Assembly: GCA_012845835.1 (NCBI GenBank)
Contig: JABAKD010000013.1
Coordinates: 62,001-126,000, forward strand
From: Undaria pinnatifida
Taxonomy: Eukaryota > Sar > Phaeophyceae > Laminariales > Alariaceae
Length of the DNA stretch: 64,000 bases
Direction: 5' to 3'
Program-made: the position numbers and the translations under genes
Notes under the pieces: generated by a model
Told to the model about the DNA's origin: nothing
Databases searched by the model: none
The model's input: only the letters and a program-made list of their open reading frames with translations
Part shown: positions 22,111-33,599 of the stretch, piece after piece
Position numbering within the stretch: position 1 is the first letter of the stretch
Layout of the letters: each line of letters opens with the position of its first letter

Positions 22111-24110
22111 ATTCAAGTTTTCTGCCCACCACTCGTGGTGTAGTACCTCCGGTTTCTGGTTCAGCCCCCCAGGCTTCAGATGAGGCACGTGTAGGACCAT
22201 CGGTACAGTGCGCCCAAAAGGCGTCTACTGTGAGTTCCCCCAGAGTAGAGCCAGGAGCGGTAAGGGTTAGACCTCTTGTCGCTGCCCCGGGCGTGCAGGA
22301 GACAGATATGAGCGTATTCACGGATGTTAGACTAATGGATGGTCAAGATGACGCTTTGTACACGGACTTTTTTCCTGCCCCCCTTAATGCTGCGGCAGCG
22401 CAAGCTCTTTCAGAGACGGAGTGGCATGAACTTCACGTTGGAAACGTAGGCATGACTGCTGCTGCTGTACTCGCTCCGGGTAGACGCCCATTTGCTGTTG
22501 GAAAACCCACCAAGAGTATAGATATTAACCACTTTCACGTCTCCTCCGGCCATTCGAATGAACGATTGTTGAGGGAAACGGCTCAGCAGCATGGTGTGAC
22601 CTTGACGGGAGTGCTGCAACCGTGTGGTGGATGTTTGGAGGCAAAGGGGGCGCGGGCTGGGGTGCCGCGGAGGACGACTTCGCGCGCGGGGAAGCCCATG
22701 GAGACGATGCATATCGACCTGGCTGGCCCCTACGAGGCGTCCATGGGCGGGTCCGTCTACTTGATCATGTTCGTCGACAGCGCCTCGAGGTGGATGCGGC
22801 CGTGCGGGATGAGGAAGAAGTCGGAGACCACCACGTACGTGTGGAAGTTCGTCGCCGACATGAACAACATGGGGCGGCCGCACTGCTTCCGTACGGATAA
22901 CGGTGGAGAATTCACCAGCCGCGACTACGTGGAGTTTTGCGACTCCGTGGGGATTCGCCGTGAATACACGGCCCCGGGTAAGCCGCAACAGAACGCGGTT
23001 GTCGAAAGCGCGATCTGGCAAGCCATGAAGGGCGGCCATGCGGCCCGTCGCGAGATCCGGCGGATGTTTCTCGACGTCAACCTGGGACGCATCCCCAACC
23101 TCGGCACCAACGGTAACCGTCTGTGGCTGGAGGCTATTCTTTGGGCTGCGGACTGCTTTAACCGATCGGTGACCAAGGTCAACACCGGGTGGCGTTCTCC
23201 GCACGAAGTTTTCTTCTCGCGACTACCGACCCTACAGGTGGTGCCGTTCTTTCAGGAGGGCATGATGCGGGTGGACTGCAGCACTAAATCCGACGTTCAA
23301 TCGGAAATGTGCTATTTTTTTAACAACGACCACAACCATCCCTCATCCGCCGTTAAGGTCATTAAGGCCTCGACGGGTGCTATTTGCTACACCAGCGACG
23401 TGGTGTGGACAGTCCCTCGTGCGCCGGTGCTGCCATCGCCGGCGCCGGCGATCGCGGGGGGATCAATGAACGCCGCCGCGCCGGCAACGCCGATGTTCAA
23501 CATCAGCTATGTGCCGCCACCACCACATATTCGGTCATCAGAGCAACAGCCACTGCCGTCGTCGCTCCAGCCCCCGCCGCCACCGTTACCGCCATCCCAG
23601 AACTCACCGATGCCTTCCCCCGTCACCCTGCCGCGACCGCACACGAAGCCGCAGCGGATATCCGGCTCGAAGACTGTGAAACCAAGCGACCAGGGGCTTC
23701 ATCATAGCGTCGGGCTCCTGTCCATGACGAGCAAGAATGCGCTGCTGTCGATGGTGATCACGAATGGAGCCGTCGACGCCGGCCGCCGCAACAAGCCGCC
23801 GAGTTTTGAAGGCCGGGGGCAGCCGTCATTTTCCGTTGGGGACCGCGATGAGGCATCATCGGTTGGGGGGAACAGGGGGGGCCCATGCGCTATGGCGGCA
23901 ATGAACGCCACTCGGGACGACATCGAAGCGACCTTGGGCGACCAACGGCCGCCATACAAAGCGCCGGACTTGCCACACTATTACGCCTCTGACCTCAAGG
24001 TACCAAAGAGCCATAAGGAGGCTATGCGATCGGAGCACGCTCATCTTTGGAAGGATTCGGCGGGGCGGCAATTTTATGGGCTGCTGGATGCGGGGACGTT
24101 TGAGCCGGCG
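21769..24110 (+). pseudogene. copia element 1 integrase
   Basis: After a Pro/Val-rich linker, the zinc region appears as NHFHVSSGHSNERLL and CGGCLEAKG. The catalytic core follows: Asp in HIDLAGPYEAS, Asp in FRTDNGGEFTSRDY, and Glu in PGKPQQNAVVESAIW. The HHCC and D,D,E residues all look intact. A Pro-rich variable tail leads to the conserved pre-RT stretch EAMRSEHAHLWKDS and GTFEPA, ending at UAG (24,111-24,113). The frame is -1 relative to gag-protease. The enzyme would join cDNA to chromosomal DNA. Confidence 0.88.
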
Positions 24111-24113
24111 TAG
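24111..24113 (+). promoter_or_regulatory. in-frame UAG between integrase and RT, candidate readthrough site
   Basis: The RT frame continues in the same phase directly after this codon (GSYINAMWVFDWKADEYG). The downstream hexamer CAATCA fits the CARYYA context known to favour leaky UAG readthrough in tobamovirus RNAs. Element 2 has UAG CAA at the same alignment position (43,074-43,076). A decay mutation shared by descent remains the alternative. Confidence 0.45.
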
Positions 24114-25431
24114 CAATCAGTGGGAAGCTACATCAATGCAATGTGGGTTTTTGATTGGAAAGCTGATGAGTACGGCTGGCCCACGAAAACCAAAGCGATA
24201 CTTGTAGCGCGCGGGGATGAGCAGAGAATGAACATTGATTTCGGGGAATTGTTTGCGCCCACTGTTGCTGTGTCGAGTGTTCGGTTGTTGACTGCAATGG
24301 CGTGCGAAGTGGATCTTGACTTGGGCCATTTTGATATTGAGCAGGCTTTCGTGCAGTCTGACCTGGAGGAAAATGTTCACATGCCTTTGCCTCAGGGTTG
24401 CGGTAGGATGTCAGGGAAGATAGTAAGACTGAACAAGAGCTTGTATGGCTTGAAGCAAGCATCGAGGCAATGGCACGCACATCTTACTAGGTGCTTATTG
24501 AGTTTGGGATTCGTGCCGTGCCTTGCTGATGCATGCGTTGTCCGGTTGATGGAGGTAGGTCGTGTAGTGATGACTATATTGGTACATGTCGACGACATAT
24601 TTGCCGTGGGGGAGAAGACAAGGTGTGACCAGTTTGGCAGGGAGTTGAATCAAATGGTCCCGGTCAAAAATCTGGGAGAGTTGCGTTGGTACTCGGGGTA
24701 TTTTACGAGAGGGACTGGGAGAAGGGGGTTTTGAAGATTTCCCAGCAGACATTCGCTGAACAATTGGCGGATGAATACGAGATAGAGTTTGGTAAGAGTG
24801 TCCCGCTCCCGGTTGGCACGAAACTTGCGAAGTTCGACAAGGATGAAGCACCAGGAAACTGGCCGTTTCATGAATTGGTCGGCTCACTAATGTGGCTGTC
24901 AACCCAGACTAGACCAGACATCTCTAATGCAGCAAGCGCGGTGGCTAGATACGGCGCTTCGCCAGAGTTTGTTTATTGGAGGGCAGCGCTTGGTACTTTA
25001 GGGTATGTGAGACGGACTAGCTCATTTGGTATCACTTTTCAGAGAGGTACATCAGCCGGCCTGAACTTGCAGGTATTGCTGATGCAGACTACCCAAGTGT
25101 GGCGGCCGACAGGAGGTCAGTTTCCGGGGGGTTAGTGATGTGTGGGGGTGGTTGTGTATCTTGGCTTTCCAGGACGCAGAAGTGCGTCATACTTTCCACT
25201 ACAGAGGCAGAGTATGTGGCGCTTGCAGATGTGATTAAGGAGGTGTTGTTTTTGAGGCAGGTTTGGCGTTTCATGTTGCCTGATGTTGGCATGCCGTGCA
25301 TACCGGTGTTCGAGGACAATGAGGGCGCCGTGCAGCTTGTGAAGAACCCAATCACGAACTCCAACTCAAAGCACATAGATGCACGGCACCATTTTCTCAG
25401 AGATCTAGTAGGCGGAAAGAGATATCGATAA
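24114..25431 (+). pseudogene. copia element 1 reverse transcriptase and RNase H
   Basis: RT landmarks run in order: AMWVFDWKADEYGWPTK, FAPTVAVSSVRLLTAMA, FDIEQAFVQSDLEE (first catalytic Asp), LNKSLYGLKQASRQWH and LVHVDDIFAVGEK with the Asp-Asp pair present. A 1-base loss near 24,697 shifts the frame to 24,686-25,135 (SLMWLSTQTRPDISNA). A second shift near 25,080 moves to 25,099-25,431 with the RNase H signature SWLSRTQKCVILSTTEAEY and SNSKHIDARHHFLRD. Catalytic residues look intact, so inactivation here is by frameshift only. Confidence 0.88.
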
Positions 25432-25853
25432 TCCACGTGACGTCTTCTTTTCAGCACGCAGATTTCTTAACCAAGGCAATACCACGGGAGTCTTTTGAGT
25501 TTCACCGTAGTCTTGCGATGAACTCCTCCTGGTAATATTAATTGAAGGTAATAGTATTGGTTGTGGTTGAATATTGGACGATGCAGTTTGAGACGTTTTA
25601 TCTTGATTTCGGTATCAAAAATTCGGTTGATGAAAGACTTGGTGTATATTAATTTGGGGGAACAACATTGATTGTTTTTTGAGTAATGAATAATGAAATT
25701 TGAGGTTTTTATCTTGTTTTCGGTATCGAAAATTCGGTTGATGGAGGACTTGGAGTAAATTAATTCGGGGGAACAATATTGAATTTTGTAGTATTGAATT
25801 TTGCTTGGCGGTTTGAATGGGCGTTATCATGACTGTATTACAAGCAGGGGGAA
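25432..25853 (+). other. copia element 1 3' non-coding region and polypurine tract
   Basis: The region holds an imperfect 111-bp tandem duplication, with GGTATCAAAAATTCGGTTGA at 25,611 and its relative at 25,722. The bases CAAGCAGGGGGAA (25,841-25,853) directly abut the 3' LTR and fit a polypurine tract. Confidence 0.7.
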
Positions 25854-26154
25854 TGTTGGTTTGTGCTTTTGTATCAAATTCTGATTGGGGTATTATTTGT
25901 GGTTTGTCAAACCGTATCGCATCTTCGGAGATGCGGCGGAACCAGGTTGGTCCCCCGAGAGAAAATAATAAAATTGTATGTGGTCTCCCATCTCTCATGA
26001 TTGAGGCCACCACGCGGCTGGGGAGGGAAAGCCCCACAGCCGCACTTAAAAACTCTACTCTACTCTTCTCTTGCGAGCCTGATGGCTCTCCGAACTACGT
26101 GACTTCTGACTCCGCGAGCCAGCCTGTGCCCTTAACACCTGGATTCATCGATTA
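25854..26154 (+). repeat. copia element 1 3' LTR
   Basis: This is the direct repeat of 18,920-19,218, beginning TGTTGGTTTG and ending ATTCATCGATTA. Confidence 0.9.
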
Positions 26155-26159
26155 GAGCA
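26155..26159. repeat. 5-bp target site duplication GAGCA (right)
   Basis: This is identical to 18,915-18,919 and directly follows the 3' LTR. Confidence 0.85.
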
Positions 26160-27456
26160 AGACATTCGAGAAGTGCGCAAATTTTTGTATTTTGGGCTGT
26201 ATACGCCCGAGCTACTCATGGATCTCGGCATGTGCAGAGCTTGAACGAAAACAACGTACGGCAAAACATTTATTTCCAAGTTGGCATCATTTCCAAGTTT
26301 TGGCGTCTTATTTCGTCCCCACAACACTTTTTTCATGGTCGCACCTCGAAGCGTTTGGCCTATTGTCGTACGACTGCTATGTCGTTGCTTTTCGATATCA
26401 GATTTCACGGTTAAGTACCTTTGTTCGAACATTCATTGTCTTGGAGGGGGGGCGTTCCTTACCCAACGACACCATTACACCCAGTGTCCGTGACGCTTCT
26501 TCATCCTAGAGAGATACAACTTATTATTATGTGGCCAAAGACTGTGAGACAGAGTAAACCAAACAATCGCAATTATTCAAAGTATGAAGCAAGTGAAATG
26601 CTAGCGTACCGAGTACGAGAACACAACAAAACAGACCAGAGACCATAACAAAAATAGAAAAAAAAAACAACGAACGGAGTGGTCGCTTTTAAAAATCTCA
26701 GTACGAGAAGCAACGTTTTGTCAGTCTTTTTCGTCGCCGCTCAAAAGAGTCGTTCCGTATATACATTGGTCCACGATCAACGATCCATCTTTCAGGACCG
26801 CATAAAAAAATCCCACACGAATTCCATATATATATATATATATGTATTCCCACACACGAAACCTGGATGCACTTTTAAAGGTAGGTGTGATTATCAAGGT
26901 AGTGGTGTTTCGAACGCTATGTTGTGTGGTTGCAAGAATTGCGCTGGCTACTGACTGTTGTTGTTGTTGCTGGTCAATCCGTTCAGCACCTCGACGTGAA
27001 CGCGGATGGATGCTGAGCGAGAGAAGCGAGAAGCGCGCCAAAAAATGTATTAGAACGGAACTCTCCAGTTATTCTTCGGATCTTGATGTATGGAGCGATT
27101 GATAAAATAAAACTTGGCAATATATTATTTCCAAATTGGCGTCATAATTTGTCCCAAACTAATAATGTTTAGTGTAAAAAACATCCCCACGGTATTGCGG
27201 TAGGTATCATAGTAGTGCATTTGTGTATTGAATTTCGGTAGGTACACGTACATACATACATGGATGTAGACGTGACAAGCGGACGCATGACTAAAACAAA
27301 GAGAAGGTAGTAGTGGTTACGATTACTGCCCAGAAAAAGCCACACAGCAACATTGCGAGTGGCTGCGTCCCCGGGGCCTCGAGGGTGGTACTATACAAGT
27401 TCGGACAAATCGATATGACATGGTTTGCACTCTTGTGCAAGCAATATACTTCGAAG
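26160..27456. other. no supported gene; AT microsatellite and degenerate repeat
   Basis: Only short frames are present. A (TA)n run lies at about 26,827-26,842. Bases 26,988-27,160 are a diverged copy of 18,545-18,700, including a TTGGC(G/A)(T/-)CATAATTT(G/C)(T/C)CC-like end. Confidence 0.4.
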
Positions 27457-27758
27457 TTTTTTTTTTTTTTTTTTGCACACTTTTACTTTCCAGCTTCTGG
27501 ACAAGCCGTGGTCACAGGTGTCATCCCTTCTCCTCCCCGGTTCTTGCCTTCAATTTTTATCGCGCATAGGGTTCAGCAATCCCACTGCTCGTCGATTGTT
27601 CATCGAGTGTTGCTAACTCACGCTCTCGCGCTTTCCGCAAGTCAATTTGTCCACAAGAAAAAGTCCCAACGAATTTGTACGAGTATGCACTCGGCGGGGC
27701 TCGAACTCACGAAACTGACCTATACCAGGCTCGAAGATAACCTGATACGCCACCGGGG
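27457..27758 (-). mobile_element. tRNA-derived SINE, copy 1
   Basis: On the minus strand the element starts CCCCGGTGGCG. It has a pol III A box TGGCGTATCAGG (27,752-27,741) and a B box GTTCGAGCCCC (27,706-27,696) 34 bases later, and an unrelated body of about 200 bases. It ends in an 18-base poly-A tail (27,474-27,457). CGAAG flanks both ends (27,452-27,456 and 27,759-27,763), a likely target site duplication. It aligns along its length with 53,681-53,982. It carries no protein gene and would depend on a LINE reverse transcriptase for movement. Confidence 0.8.
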
Positions 27759-27763
27759 CGAAG

Positions 27764-28224
27764 TAGGTACGTACGAGTAAGACCACACACAGCGATGCTA
27801 TATCACACACAATATGCTTTTGTTTATGACATATTTTATGGCATGGAGTGAGGGTGCACAATACATTTTTGACACAGAAAATAAGGGGCAAAATAATCGT
27901 TCCTCCTGTTGTTAAGCTGCGCCTTGCGAAGCTCGCAGTAAAAGTCGACAATATCCACGGAAGAAACCAGTGAGTGGCATGCATTCGTGACGTATCGCAT
28001 CGTACGCGTTTAGCGTATTTTTTTCCCGAGACTCTTTGGAGGATGGCGTGCTTTGTTGTTGCTGTGGTCCCTGACTCCGTTGCTGTGGTAATTTGCCGGC
28101 CAAGTGCAAGCGGTCGTGTTGGTACGTAACTGACAAATAAGGTTGTGTTGCTTCGTACTCGACGTGCTCCTTGCTGCTGATTGCTGATCGGTCATCTCTT
28201 CTACCAGTAGTGATATATATATAT
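27764..28224. other. no supported gene
   Basis: Open frames on the minus strand are short and unrecognised. A short (TA)n run lies at 28,211-28,222, just before a dispersed repeat. Confidence 0.4.
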
Positions 28225-28595
28225 TGTAAAAATTAAAATACACTCCAGATGTGTAGATCGAATATTTTGTCGAAACTCGTCTTTGCAAGCTGTGCGTGAT
28301 ACTCCGATCGCGCGTATTACGGGTTGTGTATCCTCATTAATTATATAGGTCGGCGACTCCCCTTGCAACTACAGTGTAGCTATCAGGGTCAACAGGGTGA
28401 TGTTAGGCAGTCTGTGCGCGGAAACTATAAAACCCGTTTCTGAGGGGGACAAAATAGGACAGCTGTAGAAGGAAATGCATCAATTCCTCAAGTGAATCCT
28501 GTAAGTCGAATATCCAGTGAGGAGAGGACGGAGTTTTTAAGGACGTGGGGGCCTGATTTTATTCAAAAGGGGGGCGGGAGGGAGGGAGGCCAGGT
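28225..28595 (+). repeat. dispersed repeat, second copy of the 3.3-kb family
   Basis: It matches 3,346-3,700 nearly throughout: ACACTCCAG, TCTTTGCAAGCTGTG, GTCGGCGACTCC, CTATCAGGGTCAACAGG, GGAAACTATAAAACCCG and GGACGTGGGGGCCTG. It directly precedes a LINE fragment. Confidence 0.8.
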
Positions 28596-29184
28596 ACACA
28601 AACAAACAATCGAGTTTGTGTACTTGGGCGGGGCTATCACCGCAGACAGAGACATTAGCATTGACATAACGCGGTGTCTTCAGACGGCCTGGGCGTGCTT
28701 CCAGCGGTACAAGATGGAAATCTATGATCGCCCAGGTGTGCGCTTACGGTTGAAGGTGCGGTTGCTGAAAGCTGAGGTGGTTGAGACACTTCTTTACGGT
28801 TGCATGACGTGGAGCCCGAAGAAGCCTGACTATGACAGGCTACGACGGGTTCACCACTCCATGCTCCCCCGATGCCTTGGATGGCGGAAACGGAAGCGCA
28901 ACGACCACACCATATCGTACACCGACGCGCTCGCCAAGACAGCTTCCGAGAGCATAGAGGCGATAGTGCGCAAACGGAGGATATTGTTTGCGGGATTCGA
29001 AGCTCGTATGGGGGAGGAGCGTCTGCCACAGAGGGTGATCTTTTGGAAGCTTGTTGGAGGTGAGGGCTACTCAGGGAGGCAAGAGAAAGACTGGATAGAT
29101 CATCCGAAGGAGGATATGTCGGTCTTTGGAATGAAATTCGAAGGGTGGCGAATGGCTGTTCAGAAGGCTGGCAGATGGTTTTGA
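28596..29184 (+). pseudogene. LINE (non-LTR retrotransposon) reverse transcriptase C-terminal fragment
   Basis: The frame contains FVYLGGAITADRDISIDI, TLLYGCMTWSPKKPDYD, RVHHSMLPRCLGW and ERLPQRVIFWKL. This is the familiar region C-terminal to the polymerase box in LINE ORF2 proteins, where LLYGCETW-like strings are conserved. Upstream polymerase motifs are absent, so this is a fragment joined to the dispersed repeat on its left. It ends at TGA (29,182-29,184), right before a G-rich tract. Confidence 0.85.
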
Positions 29185-29187
29185 CGA

Positions 29188-29416
29188 GTAGAAGGGGGGG
29201 GGGGAAGGGGGGGGGGGAAAGGGGGGGAGGGGGGGGGAGGGGGGGAGGGGGGGAGGAGGGGGGGAGGGGGCGAGGGGGGGGAGGGGGGGGGGGGGGGCAG
29301 GGGGAGGGGGGGGGGCAGGGGGGGGGGGGGGGGCAGGGGAGGGGGGGGGGGCAGGGGGGGGGGGGGGGGGAGGGGGGGGGGGGGGGGGAGGGGGCGGGGG
29401 GGGGGGGAGGGGGGGC
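29188..29416. repeat. poly-G/purine tract
   Basis: About 230 bases are almost only G with scattered A and a few C. Many runs have eight or more G. It lies immediately downstream of the LINE stop codon. It would favour G-quadruplex formation and assembly error. Confidence 0.95.
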
Positions 29417-29510
29417 GTCATGCCTAAGAGACTGGAGTCTGGTTCTCTGGTGTCAACTCTCCTGTTTGGGTGATGATGTTACAAGTTGAGATTGAAATTG
29501 GACAGCTCCG

Positions 29511-29790
29511 AATAAATCTGAGCCTTAAATAAGTGCTTCACAGCAAATCTTTAGGGATGTTTCGGCTGTGACGCCTACCGTCAACCACCCGATCAAAACC
29601 CTAACCGTAACCCTAACCCGAACGTTACGGCGTGCCCTGTGCTTGGATGCTAAATCTGAGCCCTATATAAATGCCTGATTGTAAATCTTTAGGGAGGTTT
29701 CGGCCGTGACGCCTACCGTCAACCACCCGACCAGAACCCTAACCCTAAACTTAACCCGATCGTTATGACTTGCTCTGTGCTTGGATGCTT
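29511..29790. repeat. 136-bp tandem duplication carrying telomere-like repeats
   Basis: The phrase AATCTGAGCC starts at about 29,515 and 29,651, and each unit runs through GACGCCTACCGTCAACCACC. Each includes a CCCTAA-like run (29,597-29,619 and 29,735-29,757) and ends CTGTGCTTGGATGCT. Confidence 0.85.
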
Positions 29791-29799
29791 GTAAAGGCT

Positions 29800-30149
29800 C
29801 TAAGTTGACTCGACCGTCTTTGATGCTGCGCTTGGAAATACGTTAGGCCGGGTCGAGATGCTGTGTGTGGCTTCGAACGACTCTTCTAGGTTGCTTAAGC
29901 CGCAGTAGATTTCATTCAGCCAACTAGAGTACTCGCGCGTAAATAGATACCTTAGGAAGATGGTTAGATTTACTACAATACCTGGTATGCTTTAGCGCGT
30001 AAATAGCTACCGTAAGAAAATAGGTACTTTCAATACATGCGCCATTAATACACTATAACATACATCTGCAGATGTCCCGTGGGACTGTGAGGTGTTGGCA
30101 CTCGAAAAAAATTGAGCTCGATTGGGTGTAAAAGTCATCTTCGATAGTG
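29800..30149. other. no supported gene
   Basis: The only structure is a near-repeat of GCGCGTAAATAG(A/C)TACC at about 29,935 and 29,995. One TACCTGGTA motif lies at 29,979-29,987. Confidence 0.4.
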
Positions 30150-31030
30150 GTACGTGTTTTCAGCGTGCGTAAACCCTCACCGTAATCATGTGCTTAGGCT
30201 TGTAAAACAAAATCACTCTCTGAGCAAAACAAAACCCAACTTTTTTCGGCACATGGCGTTTCCTTGCGAAAAAACGAGTGTTGATCCAAAAGCTACTTGG
30301 AATTTGTGTGGTGATCGAAAACCTTTCTTCTCGGTAAAGAATGAGAAAGGCAGACCTTAACTTTTGTTTTTACCTGGGAAAAATATTACTTGATTTTAGT
30401 ATGGGTAAAAATTATCATTCGTTTTCAGTGTGTAGAAAAAAAATCTCGATCTGAGTGTAACACATTAAATAAAAGTTTACACAAGAAAAATTTACACGAA
30501 AAATTGGCTTCTTTTTGGTGTGGTTTCAAATTTACTTGGAGTTAGTGTAGAAAAAAAACTCTCGATCTAAGTGTAACACAAAAAAGTAAGGTCTACACAT
30601 GAAATAAAATCTTCACGAAAAAACTGACTTGGTTTTAGTGTGGGTTCAAAGTTACTTGGAATTAGTGTGCCAAAAAAAATTCGATGGAAGTGTAACAAAT
30701 AAAAATAAGGTCGACAAAAAAAATTCTTCACCAATAATTGACTTGGATAAAATTAATGTGGTTTCAAAAGTACTTGGAATGAGTGTGCAAAACAACAACT
30801 TTTTTTCTTGTCATGAAAAAATTTGGACCCAAATGTTTTGCAATTTGTCCAGGAATAAATTACTTGATATCAGTATGGCCTCACCAAACCGTATTCTTCG
30901 CACAAAACGAAAAGAGATTACCACAAAAAAAGCCCAACTAAGAAATGACTTGGTTTTAGTGTAGGATGAGAAATACTTGGAATTAGTGTGTAAGCAAAAC
31001 CTTCTTTCTTGGTTAGGGTTAGAGAAAATA
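30150..31030. repeat. AT-rich tandem array of ~120-bp units
   Basis: Units share TACTTGGAATTAGTGTG, a CTCGATCTAAGTGTAACA-like phrase and TTCAC(G/C)AA..TGACTTGG. Clear unit starts lie near 30,518, 30,637 and 30,757, with more diverged units on both sides. The array ends next to a TTAGGGTTAG run at 31,013. Confidence 0.8.
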
Positions 31031-31372
31031 TTGGCCCAAGAAAAATAAGTTTTCATGCTTCTGGACTTGAGACTTGAATTTTGGACTTTATTAGCCAAAA
31101 GTAAGTTTAGAAATAAGTTTTCTAAAATGGACTCGAGCGAGAGGGCGCACAAGGAAAGTTATTCCGCACACCTACCCCCCCCCCACCCTCCGAAGCCCAT
31201 TTCTTCTTCTTTTTACTTTGTTTGCTTGCTTGGTTCGTTTTTTGGCTGTGCCCCTATGGATGGTTTACTGCACACTCTTGCGTTAACAAAGAAGCTTGGC
31301 TCAAGCAAGCCAACATTGCAAGAGCAAGGGATGTCGAACTGTACTTTGGGTTGTTTAGGTATGTAAATCCTT

Positions 31373-32143
31373 GCGTTATTGCAAGGTGGTCAATGTAGTC
31401 AGAAATAATCGATGGTGGGCAAGCGCCGCGCTTGGGCACGAAACCCTGTGAGCCTTCGTGCGCTTGATGTCCAAACACGGCGCGCACGTGCCTCCCGGTT
31501 GTTCCGTTCCCGCACAGACTGGGGTCAAGATGCCGCGGGAGGCAGTTGGCACCGCGTGAAGAGACACGCGATTCAGGTTTATCCGAGCCTCCCACGACAC
31601 CCCCTGGTTGCCAATACCATGGGAAGTTGATGGGTAGTGTTGGAGAAAAGGCTCCCGGACAGCCGGACGTAATCCCGCGCAGTAGATAGGAGCGTGGACA
31701 AGCGTCCTATCGACGGGACCACTCCTGTCTGCAGCGTCGGAGAAAACACCGTCCATATCAATGCCCGCGCCCTCACAATCCTCAAGCCCGTTCACAACTC
31801 CCGTCGCAACCACGTCAGCGAAACTGCCCGCGCCCGCACCACCCTCACCCTTGCTCACAACTCCCGTCACAACCACGTCGGCGTCGCTGCCCGCGCCCGC
31901 ACCACCCTCACCCCTGCTCACACCTCCACCGTCTCCACCACGTCAACGTCACCCCTTGCGCCCCCGCCGCTTCTACTGTCCATCAACACCGGCGACTCCT
32001 TCGCGCCTCTTCTGTTTGAAAAAATCCAGCAATGTGCGCCCGCTCCTCACCGCCGCCGCGGCACCAGCACCCCTGTCGACAGTCGACACACGTCGGTCGA
32101 CGTGCAACTTGCGACATGGGCAATAGCAATCGATCAGCCGTAG
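31373..32143. other. Ala/Pro/Thr-rich open region, strand and product uncertain
   Basis: Open frames of about 110-180 codons occur on both strands because the sequence is GC-rich and carries an imperfect ~60-bp repeat (31,825-31,920) with CGCCCGCACCACCCTCACCC. The plus-strand frame reads PAPAPPSPLL repeatedly. The minus-strand frame reads GEGGAGAGS repeatedly and has a more protein-like remainder. I cannot tell which, if either, is coding. Confidence 0.2.
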
Positions 32144-32764
32144 AAAGAAAATAAAATTGCTCCTGCTTTTCACATACACACATCGACAAGGCCTGCAGCC
32201 TCATACACTGCGCGACTAAAATACGTTCAGCGTGGCAGTTCCCAAACTGCTGAACACGCGCGAATGACCTCCCGTAAAAATTATGAAGCAGTGTGTTAAC
32301 AACCAGGTATAATTCACAAACACCATATCATAAATGAAACATAGATCTAATGTACCACGCAGCTTGCAAAGGTGAGTTTCAATCATTCAATTGGTCGTAC
32401 TCACAGCTGACGTTTTTCAGTTTCTTATCGAAACTGCTTGTGCTAGCGAATGCAACAACTGCTGTCCTCACAAGTCCTCATTTGTGTTGAAGCGACTGTT
32501 CGTGAGTCTCCACGTGGGTCCGGCTCAGTTGCTCTATACTTGTATTGCGTCCGAAATCGCGCTTGCTCTTCTTGCACACCCAGTTGCCGCTGCTGGTCTT
32601 CGCGGCGATTTTTCCGATAGGCAAAAGTGCTCTGCTCGCATGAGAAAGGCGTGCAGGGATCAACAGGGACGCGAGGTAACTTAGTTGGTCCGCATTTCGC
32701 GCGCGTTGTTCTTGTCGGTTTTGATCATGCGGCTACGGCTTCTGGTATTGCTGCTCTGCTGCTT

Positions 32765-32960
32765 CCGCTGCTGCTGCTGCTGCTGCTGCTGCCGCCAAGG
32801 TTAGGCTTCTGCTACTGCTGATGTTGTCAGTTATTGGGAAAGAGGCAGCACGACACACACACTGCTCGATGGTGAGCACTTTTACACATGATCAACCAGC
32901 GTTTTGTCTTTTCAGTGCTTGCCGCTGCTGCTGCTGTTGCCGCTGCTGCTGCTGCGAGAT
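32765..32960. repeat. CTG trinucleotide runs
   Basis: (CTG)n runs lie at about 32,769-32,793 and 32,927-32,959 within an unremarkable region of short frames. Confidence 0.85.
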
Positions 32961-33562
32961 ACACGATACGCTCCAATATCACACTACAGCCCTCATGCCT
33001 CTCCACTCACTCTCTGTGCTGTGCCGAACACTTATGCTCAATGGCCTGGTCCTCGTCCACTCCTGAACCGTCACCGAAGTTGGCCCCGCAGCAGCAGATG
33101 AAGTCCTCGCTATCGGCTTGCTTTCCGCAGACGCTTTGTAGCCAAGCGGTCTTGTGGAAGGAGGGTTGTAGCAGGGGTCCCTTTACCGTGGAGGCTGTGC
33201 TCATTGTGACCACTCTCTCTTGCCCTCTCCCGTTTTCTCCGTTGCTCTGCGCTGTGCGTAGCTGGTGCGCAGGCTGCTGCTGCACGACCGGGGGGCTGCG
33301 TGTCTGCTATGTACCCCCCCTGCCCCTTTATTATATACCAGGTAGGAGTTACAATAGGTTTGTTTGCATAGAAAATTCTGTGGCGTAATGGGGGGGGGGT
33401 GGGGTCTTCGTACCCCCCTCCCCCCCCTGGTAGGGTGCAAAAAACGTTTTAGTACGTAGGTGTCGGGGTTTTGTTTTTGTACGCCCCTGACTTGAGACTT
33501 CAATTTTTGGACTTGATACCTAAATTTAAGACTACAGTGTACGAAAATATTCAAGTTCAGGG
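32961..33562. other. no supported gene
   Basis: Only short frames and C- or G-runs near 33,315 and 33,390-33,428 are present. One TACCAGGTA motif is at 33,336-33,344. Confidence 0.4.
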
Positions 33563-33599
33563 CCCTAACCCTAACCCTAACCCATACCCTAACCCTAGG
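33563..33599. repeat. interstitial telomere-like run (CCCTAA)n
   Basis: The run has five or six CCCTAA-type units with one variant (CCCATA), ending CCCTAGG. It directly joins the truncated 3' side of the LINE fragment at 33,600. Confidence 0.9.

Larger units (their letters stand above)
18920..26154 (+). mobile_element. Ty1/copia LTR retrotransposon, element 1
   Basis: LTRs of 299 and 301 bp flank gag, protease, integrase, reverse transcriptase and RNase H in the copia order (integrase before RT). The element has a 5-bp target duplication and a purine tract next to the 3' LTR. The two LTRs differ at roughly a dozen positions plus one small indel by eye, so the insertion is not brand new. The coding region has a TGA, two 1-base frameshifts in RT-RNase H and an early gag frameshift. 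Two other interruptions (a -1 frame change and a UAG) are shared with element 2 and may be original features. Protein similarity to element 2 is high throughout. Confidence 0.93.

Noticed and set aside
21653-22321. 222-codon minus-strand frame with LSVGTTSLTTGG repeats
   Set aside because: It mirrors the 114-bp linker repeat of copia element 1.
22410-23204. 264-codon minus-strand frame
   Set aside because: It is antisense to the conserved copia integrase core and appears only because of GC-rich codon use.
33007-33554. Minus- and plus-strand frames of 90-166 codons near 33 kb
   Set aside because: They are driven by CTG runs and C-rich tracts, with no domain and no splice context.
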